Assembly (NCBI GenBank): GCA_020355945.1
Contig: CP070627.1
Location: forward strand, 1,112,083 to 1,121,635
Direction of reading: 5' to 3'
DNA length: 9,553 nt
Source: Candidatus Aminicenantota bacterium
GTDB taxonomy: Bacteria > Acidobacteriota > Aminicenantia > UBA2199
A program made the position numbers and the translations under genes. A model generated the notes under the pieces. That model saw only the letters and a list, made by a program, of their open reading frames with translations. It ran no database searches and was not told the DNA's origin. Numbering within the stretch: the first letter of the stretch is position 1; every line of letters begins with the position of its first letter. Of the stretch, positions 1-7,100 are shown piece by piece.

Positions 1-125
1 TGGATGACAGGGGAATGGGAATTCGAAGAAAAGTTATTCCGTTAATGATTGAAAATAATAAAGAGGAACCAATATTTGAAATAACGGAAGATTATTTCAA
101 AGTCATTTTGAAAAAGCGTGCCTGA
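1..125 (+). CDS. C-terminal fragment of a putative AlbA_2/Schlafen-type ATP-binding regulator
   Basis: The reading frame starting at base 3 is open from the window edge to a TGA at 123-125, giving 40 codons. The start lies outside the window. The visible peptide has a GMGIRRKVIPLM stretch followed by EPIFEITEDYFKVIL. This resembles the end of the GHKL-type ATPase domain (HATPase_c_4) in proteins with an N-terminal AlbA_2 DNA-binding domain, whose family pattern is roughly 'GxGIRRMIxLM ... PEFExTxDYFxVxL'. Such proteins are usually annotated as ATP-binding or RecG-like transcriptional regulators. The gene converges on the next gene with a 44-bp gap and no visible terminator hairpin. With only 40 residues the family call is tentative, but the frame and the mix of residues look like real coding sequence. 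Confidence 0.5.
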   Translation, partial: DDRGMGIRRKVIPLMIENNKEEPIFEITEDYFKVILKKRA

Positions 126-128
126 TTA

Positions 129-149
129 TGAATTATGGCTGAATTATGG
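129..149. repeat. Short tandem repeat (two copies of TGAATTATGG)
   Basis: TGAATTATGG occurs at 129-138 and again at 140-149, separated by one C, in the gap between two convergent genes. It is too short and has too few copies to suggest a function and is probably replication slippage. Confidence 0.4.
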
Positions 150-169
150 GGTCAGGTAAGTTCAAGCTC

Positions 170-3031
170 TTAATGCGCCAGTTTGCTAAGGAATGTTTTG
201 AGAGGTTTCTTTTGACTGTCACTCAATTTGATAAATTTCAAACCTGTCTCATAACAAGGTCTCCTGTCTTTTTTATCCTGACTCTCTTTTTCCAATGACC
301 ACCAGACCACATACCCCTTGAATGTTATCCCACCAATGACAGAAGGATGGATTTCAATGGAGTAAATGTTGTTGAGGGCCAGTTTTTGAGGTGCCTTCAG
401 GCATAATCCCCCAATACTTATATTTTTGATATCACAGTTCCTGAGTCCATCAACTGCTAACCGATAGTCTTGAACCTGGTAACGTTTATATCTACGTCTT
501 TCTAATTTCTTTTCTCTTGATGCCGACAATAAGGTTTCTTCAAACATATGAGGTTTTATGTCCTCATGCCTGGCAGCGTTGTCTTTTATCAACAAATGCT
601 CGATCTCCCACCGTTGGTTATATAACTGGTATTCCAATTCATACTGATTTTTCCAACTGGCCTCCGGTAACTCCTGCAGCACTTGCATGCCAATTTTGAC
701 GTATTCCAGGGCACGCTGAAAGGCCAGGCAGGATTTTGCTTTCCTGGCCGCGTATAAATTCAATGTCGCCGTGTCTATGATAGCAGACTGCTGCGTCACC
801 ACCGGGAGACCGGCATCCAGGTGATTGACGATATCGAAAATCTTTTGGTTTTGTTGTTCTTTGGGTATTTTTTCCAGCATCAATCGACCGATTTTAAATT
901 GGATTTCAGCTTTATCCCTGTCATCAACCAGGGAATAGGCAGCCTGTTGAATCCGGTCGTGGGTAAATTTAAATTCTGCCAGTCCGGCAATGGATTTGAA
1001 ACCTGACTGGTCAGGAATTCGGGCATATTTATATTTTTCATCCGTGGGGGAGATGAAATTTTCCTGCAGTGCTGGCCACAAATCCTCCAGGGTTTCCTTG
1101 TAGGGTTTTTGCATGAGCGATGCCAGGGATTTTAACGTGAAATCGCTACCAACAGCAGCCGCAAGTTTGAGGGCATGCTGTGTTTTTGCCGGCATCCTTT
1201 TTATCTTTCCCACTATTAAGTCCGGGACATTCCCGGTAATTCCTGCTTTCTTAATGGTTTCCGTATCCCAACGCCAGCACCTATCCCGGCTGTCCCAGCG
1301 GATCAATTGCCGTTGATAAAGGGTGCACAGCAATTGCTTTAAAAACAAGGGATTACCCCCGGTTTTTTGCCGACAAAATTTAGCCAGTGGTTCTGTCATC
1401 CCGGGACTGCAGTGCAGTACATCGGCAATCAATTGGGCGATATCTGCCAATCCCAGCGAAGGCAGGGTAATGACGGGTACGGTTATTCCTTTGTCATCCA
1501 GGGCGTTAATGGCTTCTATTAAAGGGTGTGAGGGGGCTACCTCATTATCCCGATAGGCCCCGATAAGAAGCAGGTATTGATTTTCAGCCCCGGACAGGAA
1601 TCGTTCGATAAGGTTTAACAACGATAAATCAATCCATTGTAAATTATCCAAATAGATGATCAACGGATGGTCTGATGCGGCAAATACGCGAACAAAGTTT
1701 TGCAGAACCCGGTAAAAGCGATTTTGAGCCTGTGTTGACGGAAGTTCCGGGACCGGTTCTTGTTTGCCGATAATCCTTTCTAGCTCAGGAACCACATCAA
1801 TAATGACCTGGGCATCTTTTCCCACAGCATCCAGTATTTTCGATTTCCAGCCATCGATTTGCGCTTCACTTTCGGTCAACAGTTGCCGGGTCAATTCCCG
1901 GAACGCCTGGGTCAACGGGGCATAAGGAATATTTTGCTTTAATGGATCGTATTTTCCCGAAATAAAGTAACCCTGTTTTTGTGCGATGGGTTTGCGAAGC
2001 TCTTGCACCAGGGCTGTTTTGCCAATGCCGGCTTCACCGGCGGCCAGGATCATCTCTACGGCCCCTTGACCGGTTCGCTCAAACGCTTCAAAAAGTGTGC
2101 GGATTTCTTTTTGTCTTCCATATAATTTTTGGGGAATTTGAAATTCGGCGGAAACATCCTCCTGCCCGATGCTAAAGTATTGGCATACCCCTAAAGAGGT
2201 GAATTGTTCCAGGCATCGCTGCAGGTCGTACTTCAAACCCACTGAACCCTGGTAACGGTCCCGGGCATTCCTGGCTATCAATTTCATGACAATATCGGAA
2301 AGCACGGTTGGAATGTCCGGGTTGAGTTGTTTCGGCGTAAGTGGTGTCCCGGTAAGTTGCAAATGAATCAATTCCTTCGGGTCTTTGGAGTCAAACGGCA
2401 GTTGTGAGGTTAACAGTTCGTAAAAGGTTACACCCAGCGAATAAAAATCAGTCCGGTAGTCTATTGAACGATTCATCCCACCGGTTTGCTCGGGTGAAAT
2501 GTAGGCCAATGTCCCTTCTAATGCATCCGGGTTGACATAATGGACGGTTTCAAGAGGCAGGAGCGTAGAAATACCAAAATCAATGATTTTGAGTCGGTTG
2601 GTTTTGGGATTCCATACAATATTAGATGGATTAATGTCCTTGTGAATAACATGCTGTCGGTGAAGGTCACCTAAAATTCCCGTGATTCCAATGGCAAGAT
2701 GCAGAAATTTCGATAACCTCAATTTCGGCAGCTTCATTTGTCTCAATCTTGTCAGCGATTCACCACCGAAATCTTCCAGGACCATTAGCAAACGATTTTT
2801 ATATTTTTCAATATCATAAGCAGCGATCACACCGGATACTTTCTTGCCCAGGTTTCGGGTTATTTCGTATTCACGCCTGAACCTGGCTACCTCTTCCGGT
2901 GTTGGATATCGGTCTTTTAAGATTTTGAGGATAACCCGTTGTTTATCTTTAGATCGATGCCCACGATAAACCACCGTGTGATTGCCCTCATAAAGCCTTT
3001 TTTCCAGTCGATAGTAAGGAAAATCACTCAT
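170..3031 (-). CDS. Ser/Thr protein kinase - STAND ATPase - PilZ protein (compact paralogue)
   Basis: This complete 953-aa protein is probably a cytoplasmic signalling scaffold. Residues about 7-275 are a Ser/Thr kinase: Lys36 in VILKILK, HKD at 130-132 with Asn137, DFG at 151-153 and SPE at 179-181. The glycine-rich loop is degenerate (only Gly16 stands out), and HKD replaces HRD, which is common in this family. Residues about 300-610 are a STAND/AAA_16 ATPase. Its Walker A is GEAGIGKT (332-339) and its Walker B reads LIIYLDN, with Asn463 where the paralogue has Asp. The family motif HDRIQQAAY lies near 691-699. A short helical stretch reaches about residue 815, an unaligned linker follows to about 844, and a PilZ cyclic-di-GMP-binding domain ends the protein (RxxxR at 846-850, NxSxxG at 870-875). 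TPR array, GAF, PAS and GGDEF of the neighbouring paralogue are absent. The ATG at 3031 fits the kinase start, and an in-frame TAA upstream excludes a long extension. Its ribosome site is weak (AAGAGA). Kinase substrates are unknown. Confidence 0.92.
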   Translation of the reverse strand: MSDFPYYRLEKRLYEGNHTVVYRGHRSKDKQRVILKILKDRYPTPEEVARFRREYEITRNLGKKVSGVIAAYDIEKYKNRLLMVLEDFGGESLTRLRQMKLPKLRLSKFLHLAIGITGILGDLHRQHVIHKDINPSNIVWNPKTNRLKIIDFGISTLLPLETVHYVNPDALEGTLAYISPEQTGGMNRSIDYRTDFYSLGVTFYELLTSQLPFDSKDPKELIHLQLTGTPLTPKQLNPDIPTVLSDIVMKLIARNARDRYQGSVGLKYDLQRCLEQFTSLGVCQYFSIGQEDVSAEFQIPQKLYGRQKEIRTLFEAFERTGQGAVEMILAAGEAGIGKTALVQELRKPIAQKQGYFISGKYDPLKQNIPYAPLTQAFRELTRQLLTESEAQIDGWKSKILDAVGKDAQVIIDVVPELERIIGKQEPVPELPSTQAQNRFYRVLQNFVRVFAASDHPLIIYLDNLQWIDLSLLNLIERFLSGAENQYLLLIGAYRDNEVAPSHPLIEAINALDDKGITVPVITLPSLGLADIAQLIADVLHCSPGMTEPLAKFCRQKTGGNPLFLKQLLCTLYQRQLIRWDSRDRCWRWDTETIKKAGITGNVPDLIVGKIKRMPAKTQHALKLAAAVGSDFTLKSLASLMQKPYKETLEDLWPALQENFISPTDEKYKYARIPDQSGFKSIAGLAEFKFTHDRIQQAAYSLVDDRDKAEIQFKIGRLMLEKIPKEQQNQKIFDIVNHLDAGLPVVTQQSAIIDTATLNLYAARKAKSCLAFQRALEYVKIGMQVLQELPEASWKNQYELEYQLYNQRWEIEHLLIKDNAARHEDIKPHMFEETLLSASREKKLERRRYKRYQVQDYRLAVDGLRNCDIKNISIGGLCLKAPQKLALNNIYSIEIHPSVIGGITFKGYVVWWSLEKESQDKKDRRPCYETGLKFIKLSDSQKKPLKTFLSKLAH
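173..505 (-). repeat. Paralogous PilZ segment, copy 1 (matches about 4149-4475)
   Basis: The PilZ-coding 3' end of this gene is closely similar in DNA to the 3' end of the large paralogue, for example around 481-500 against 4451-4470. The offset changes from 3970 to 3976, so copy 1 carries six extra bases, two codons. Similarity fades just upstream of the RRRYKRY codons, which marks one edge of the segment missing from this copy. Confidence 0.75.
596..2604 (-). repeat. Paralogous kinase/ATPase segment, copy 1 (matches about 7554-9553)
   Basis: This region aligns in direct orientation with the large gene. From about 750 to 2604 the offset is a constant 6949 bases, so there is no net gap from the kinase DFG motif to past the ATPase. 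Near 655 a 9-base difference shifts the offset to 6958. By eye about three-quarters of bases match, with many silent differences, indicating an old duplication under selection. The right boundary is set by the window end of the other copy, not by loss of similarity. Confidence 0.8.
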
Positions 3032-3246
3032 GGTTTTGTCTCTTTTTATCGGTTCATTCTTGATTATTTGTCGTCTGTGCCGTGTTTAAATTGGTCTTCT
3101 CCATCCGGCTGTTCGTCCCGCCTTAATACTCCCCTGCCAGCTTATGCTTAACCAGTCTTTACCGTGTTCATACCTTTCTTTCTTACCGCGGCAGTTTTGT
3201 TATTTCCTGCTTTTTGTTGGACTTTTTACCTGTGAAATGGTTGGAT

Positions 3247-3256
3247 ACCTCCTTTT
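3247..3256 (-). promoter_or_regulatory. Strong Shine-Dalgarno-like sequence without a start codon
   Basis: On the minus strand this reads AAAAGGAGGT and is preceded by an A-rich tract (twelve A), which would make a strong translation signal. No ATG, GTG or TTG follows at a usable distance; the only triplet near optimal spacing is ATT, giving a 12-codon frame. The kinase ATG is about 215 bases further on, too far to use it. It may be the relic of a lost leader gene or chance in A-rich DNA. Confidence 0.35.
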
Positions 3257-3283
3257 ATTTTTTTTTTTTGATGCTACATATAA

Positions 3284-3312
3284 ATATTAAATCATTTTAG
3301 AGTAAATTGCAA
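3284..3312 (-). promoter_or_regulatory. Possible sigma-70 type promoter for the kinase-PilZ gene
   Basis: On the minus strand TTGCAA (3307-3312, 4 of 6 matches to TTGACA) and TAATAT (3284-3289, 4 of 6 to TATAAT) are separated by exactly 17 bases in AT-rich DNA. The predicted start near 3277 would give a leader of about 245 nucleotides. AT-rich DNA produces such matches by chance, so confidence is low. Confidence 0.3.
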
Positions 3313-3358
3313 CTTTTTTTAAAAATTTTTTACAAACCTGTTTGGAAAAACAATTTTC

Positions 3359-3376
3359 TGTCACTTTTCAGTGACA
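3359..3376. promoter_or_regulatory. Perfect inverted repeat, candidate operator
   Basis: TGTCACT and AGTGACA are perfect 7-bp complementary arms around a 4-base centre (TTTC at 3366-3369). The repeat lies about 19 bases upstream of the GG of the possible sigma-54 promoter and roughly 50 bases from its predicted start. This fits a binding site for a dimeric regulator better than a terminator, since no gene reads into it. No regulator can be named. Confidence 0.45.
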
Positions 3377-3392
3377 CATTTTTAAAATATAC

Positions 3393-3410
3393 CTGGAAAA
3401 CAATTTGCTA
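3393..3410 (+). promoter_or_regulatory. Possible sigma-54 (-24/-12) promoter for the LOR lipoprotein gene
   Basis: CTGGAAA followed by TTTGCTA places GG (3395-3396) and GC (3407-3408) exactly ten bases apart, the invariant spacing of sigma-54 promoters (consensus TGGCAC-N5-TTGCW). The -12 half matches fully and the -24 half matches 4 of 6. The predicted start is near 3420, about 15 bases before the ribosome site. A weaker look-alike at 3343-3359 lacks the GC and correct spacing. I found no better sigma-70 promoter for this gene. Confidence 0.4.
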
Positions 3411-3434
3411 AGATAGTAATGGAAGTGAAAAACC

Positions 3435-3444
3435 AAGGAGGTGA
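3435..3444 (+). promoter_or_regulatory. Near-perfect ribosome binding site that sets the start at 3447
   Basis: AAGGAGGTGA is a full-length complement of the 16S anti-Shine-Dalgarno end. GGAGG ends five bases before the ATG at 3447, which is good spacing. A GTG at 3441 is in the same frame but lies inside this site, so ATG 3447 is the start. Confidence 0.85.
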
Positions 3445-3446
3445 AT

Positions 3447-4106
3447 ATGAATCTAATTAAGAAGATGACATCGCTCAAGGTAACAGGAACCGTATTATGC
3501 CTGGCTTTTGTCGGACTGTGCCTTTTGCTGACCACCAGTTGCAGTACCGGGAAATACGACATAGACAGTTTGCCCCCTTCTTTCGAAGGGGTGGCGTTGA
3601 AGAAATATGTAATGAAACAAAAAATCTGGACCCTGGGGGATAAGTTTGTCATAAAAGATGAAACCAGGACCCCGGTATTTTACGTGAAAGGAAAAGTGTT
3701 TTCCTTCGGTGATAAGTTGTCGTTCCGGGACACAAGCGGAAAAGAACTGGCCTATATTTCACAAAAAGTATTCAGCTTAAGACCCAGGTATAAAATTTAT
3801 AGGGATAAAGAATTAATCGCTAAAATAGTGAAGAAAATCACCCTTTTTAAAGACAAATATACTGTGCATATTTCCGGGCCTGATGATCTTAAAGTGACGG
3901 GTAATTTCTGGAATTACGAATACACCTTCACCCGTAACGGAAGAAAAGTTGCTTTTGTCTCGAAAAAGCTCTTTTCCTGGTCCGACACATACGGGATCGC
4001 CATCGCACCCGGAGAGGATGATATTTTAATCCTGGCTGCGGCAGTGGTCATCGATATGATCTCACACGGTGACCAGCACCATCATGTCATCAACGATGGA
4101 GGGTAA
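3447..4106 (+). CDS. LURP-one-related (LOR/YxjI-type) family protein, probable lipoprotein
   Basis: This 219-aa protein has an N-terminal export signal: basic residues (KK at 5-6, K11), a hydrophobic stretch at about 13-29, then LTTSC with Cys32 as the likely lipidated residue. The lipobox is imperfect, with Thr at -3, but a hydrophobic signal ending in Ser-Cys is clear. Residues about 50-205 match the LOR fold, a 12-stranded barrel related to Tubby C-terminal and scramblase domains. Typical repeats are visible: KQKIWTLGDKFVIKD, KGKVFSFGDKL, AYISQKVFSL, KKITLFKDKYTV, GNFWNYEYTF and KKLFSWSDTYGI, ending in a hydrophobic ILAAAVVIDMI helix. A His-rich tail (HGDQHHH) closes it. The biochemical role of bacterial LOR proteins is not established; membrane or lipid association is a family-level guess. 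The gene lies on the opposite strand between two leftward paralogues, 39 bp from the end of the right one, so it is transcribed alone. A possible sigma-54 promoter and inverted repeat precede it. Confidence 0.9.
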   Translation: MNLIKKMTSLKVTGTVLCLAFVGLCLLLTTSCSTGKYDIDSLPPSFEGVALKKYVMKQKIWTLGDKFVIKDETRTPVFYVKGKVFSFGDKLSFRDTSGKELAYISQKVFSLRPRYKIYRDKELIAKIVKKITLFKDKYTVHISGPDDLKVTGNFWNYEYTFTRNGRKVAFVSKKLFSWSDTYGIAIAPGEDDILILAAAVVIDMISHGDQHHHVINDGG

Positions 4107-4145
4107 CACTCTTTTCTTCATTCTATCTCCTGGCCGGTTCCCTTA

Positions 4146-7100
4146 CTAAACATTGCGGAGAAATTTTTTGAGAGGTTTTTTTTGCGTGTCACTTAATTTC
4201 TTAAACTTCAACCCTACCTCACAATAAGGCTTTTTGCCTCCTTCCCGGGAATCATTTTCCATTAATAACGACCAGACCACACTCCCTTTAAGCGTTATCT
4301 TACCATTGATGGCAGGAGAAATTTCAATGCGGCAATCCGTGTTAATCGGCAGCCTTTTGGTTGTTTTCAGGCATAAGCCTCCAATACTTATATTTTTTAT
4401 CTCATACTTATCCACCCCATTCAAAATTGACCAATAGTTATAAACTTCATAACGTTTATATCTGCGTCTTTTAAATGTTTCATCAACGTCAATCAGTTTC
4501 CGCTGCTTTTTGTCTCTATACATAGCAGCGTCGGCTTTGATCAGCAAGTCACCGAAGGAACAGGGGAACTCCGGGTTGTATTGAACGATCCCGATGCTGA
4601 TGGAAAGAGTATACTTGCGCCCCCCCTGCCGGTTATGAAGGTAAACGTGCTTGCGAACATTATCGGAAATAAGGGATTCTATATCGAAATCCGTGTGTTC
4701 GGTTAAAAGTACGGCAAATTCATCTCCCCCAATCCGACCGATTATGTCAGATTTACGGAAGGTGTTTTTGAGTATGTTGCCCATATCCACCAGGGCCTCA
4801 TCCCCGGTCCTGTGACCAAATTGGTCATTGATGACTTTCATATTATCCAGGTCCAGGTACAGAAGAGACATGCGGCGTTTGGTGCGGTTGGCTAATTTAC
4901 ACTGCTGCTCGGCAAGGGCGAAGAAACCTCGCCGGTTGTAAAGCCCTGTCAGTTCATCGGTAATAGCTGCTGCCTGTAGTTGATCTTCCAGCTTTTTGCG
5001 TGCGGTGATGTCCATGGCAATGCTTAACATGTGTGGTTCTCCATGAAGATGGATGACCGCACCGGACAGGAGCACAATGCAGTGATCGCCTGACTTCTTC
5101 CACACCTCCACCTCCCTATTGCGAACCTCTTGATGCTGCCGGAGTTCTTCAATTAACCTCTGCCGCTTTATAGGATTCACCCAGAGACCAAGCTCCGAGG
5201 TGGTGCGGCCGATCAGGTCTTCATGACTGTAACCCAACACCCGGGCAAAGGTTTCATTCACCTCCACGATGCGGTCCTCGGCAATGGTGGTAATGGCCAC
5301 TAAACTGGGAGTATAACGGAACACTTTGGCAAACTTTTCCTCGCTGGTTTTTAAGGACTCTTCATTCTTCTTACGTTCGGCGATCTCTTTGCGAAGCTGC
5401 TCGTAGGAGGCTTTTAATTCAGCGGTTCGTTTTTCTACCAATTTTCCCAGGCGTTCATGTATCCTGGCATTCTCAATTGAAATCGCTATCTGGTACGAAA
5501 GCAAATCCAGAATTTGCACCCGTCCTCCTGTAAAAGCACCACAGGTCAAATTATTCTCCAGGTACAAAATCCCTGTCAAATTATCCTGGTGAAGAAGCGG
5601 CATACACAGGACAGACTTTGGTTTTTGTGTATTGATATAGCTGTCATGGGCAAATCGCTCTTCATGAGAGGCATCAGACAAAATCACGGTTTCCCTTGTC
5701 CTGGATACATACTCCACTATAGTTTCGGAAAGCATGGTTGATAAACCACCGGCACCCAGCTCTTCAAGGGAAACAGAGGGTATCATGGTTTTTCCCGAAT
5801 CGGTCACAATGCCCATGGTTTCGATCACCAGTCTCCCCTTTTTTCCCAGGAGAAAAATGCCTTTTTCCGCCCCGGCATTTTCAAGAACAATTCCCATCAT
5901 CTTTTTCAACAGCTTTTCCAGGAAAATTTCGCCGGAAAGGGTGTGGGAGGTTTTTATAAACGCCATTAAATCAAATATTTGCGGGCTGGTTTCTGTTTGG
6001 CTCTTCTCTTTCAATGTGGAAAGAAGCAGGCGTTCTTCTTTTGCCGGTTCCGGGAGGAACCCCTTCTTCTCAAACACGATAGGAAGGAGGTGGGGATATT
6101 TTTCTTCCAGGTGCCGGGCTTTGCCTGCCGCTCCCCACATCTTATAACCATAATGGGCATCGGTCATATGAAGTATAGCGATTTTTTTTACTCCCAAATT
6201 GAGATAGAATTTTGCCGCCAATTCATTTGCCAGGGCCTCATCCCGCGTAAATCCATTCTCCCGGACAGATTCAATGGCTTGATCGTACAATTTCATCGCC
6301 TCTGATTTTTTCCCGCTCATTCGGGCAATCTCCGCCTCAATAAGCAAAAATAGGTGCAAAAAATTTCCAGGACAGTTATCTGCCCATCGTTTTAATTGCT
6401 CCTGGTTCTCATTTATGGTTTTGAAATAATTTCTTTTGTTTTTCGGATCAGTAACACACCGCTGCAGGTACAGCAGCGATTCATAAACGTTTTGTTCCAC
6501 CGTGACAATGCTGCCAGGCATATACGAAATCAATTCCTTCGCCCTTTTCATACAAGATAACCCCTCCCCGTATTCCTCGAAAAGATAAAAAACCTGGGAT
6601 TGATGAACCAAAAAGGCACAAACCGCATACCAACTGTTTCGTTTGCTGCATACTTCTATAAAATCATTACCACTTCCAAAATCACGATTATAGAAGGAAA
6701 AAATGCTTCCTGTTTCACCGGTTAAATTTCTTAATATGAGATCGATTGAATTTAATGTATCCGTGGATATAAGATTATTGGTTTTCTTTGTAAAATGAAG
6801 ATAGGCCTGCACATCAGGTAACAATGTTTCAATGGGCTCACCCTGGAAATACCGATTGAGTGCCTGGTTGTTTCGACCATATCCGGGGAATTGCAGTTCG
6901 CCGGAGTTTAACCCGGCTGCAAAGCACTCCCGGTTAATTTCTTGGGCCCCGGTTATATGCTTTTTCCAGATATAGATATGATTGGCAAAATTTTGTGCAA
7001 CTTTGCACCTCTGGATTTCATTATTAAATTTGACACTCAAATTTAAAGCCAGGCTCCCGAATTCATAAGCATCCGAATAATCCCTGTATTTACCTACAAG

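Larger units (their letters stand above)
3032..3446. other. AT-rich divergent intergenic region with no convincing gene
   Basis: This stretch separates the kinase gene (leftward) from the LOR lipoprotein gene (rightward). The part at 3032-3240 would be the leader of the kinase gene. It holds only tiny leftward reading frames without good ribosome sites (for example ATG at 3171, 7 codons) and no riboswitch that I recognise, including no cyclic-di-GMP aptamer core. The part at 3241-3440 is very AT-rich, with a run of twelve T at 3258-3269, and carries the candidate promoters and inverted repeat listed separately. Confidence 0.7.

Noticed and set aside
3148..3171. Seven-codon leftward frame after AAAGAAAGG in the kinase leader
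   Set aside because: It is too short to support as a gene, has only a weak ribosome site and has no evidence of a leader-peptide function.
3032..3270. Cyclic-di-GMP (GEMM) riboswitch in the leader of the PilZ kinase gene
   Set aside because: I looked because of the pathway, but the conserved GEMM core and its paired arms are not present in this A-rich leader.
3359..3388. Inverted repeat followed by a T-run as an intrinsic terminator
   Set aside because: The stem is only 7 bp and half AT, and no rightward gene reads into it; it lies upstream of a promoter, so an operator is more likely.
3441..3443. GTG as start of the LOR gene
   Set aside because: It overlaps the Shine-Dalgarno sequence itself; ATG at 3447 has correct spacing.
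3368..3652. Leftward 94-codon frame over the LOR gene start
   Set aside because: It is antisense to the signal peptide and first LOR strands and spans the promoter region; it has no family resemblance.
4107..4145. Bidirectional terminator between the convergent LOR and large kinase genes
   Set aside because: The 39-bp gap shows no stem of useful length with a flanking T-run on either strand.
5734..6147. Rightward 137-codon frame opposite the GAF/TPR part of the large gene
   Set aside because: It is antisense to well-conserved domain sequence, rich in Pro, Ser and Phe as expected of a shadow frame, and matches no family I know.
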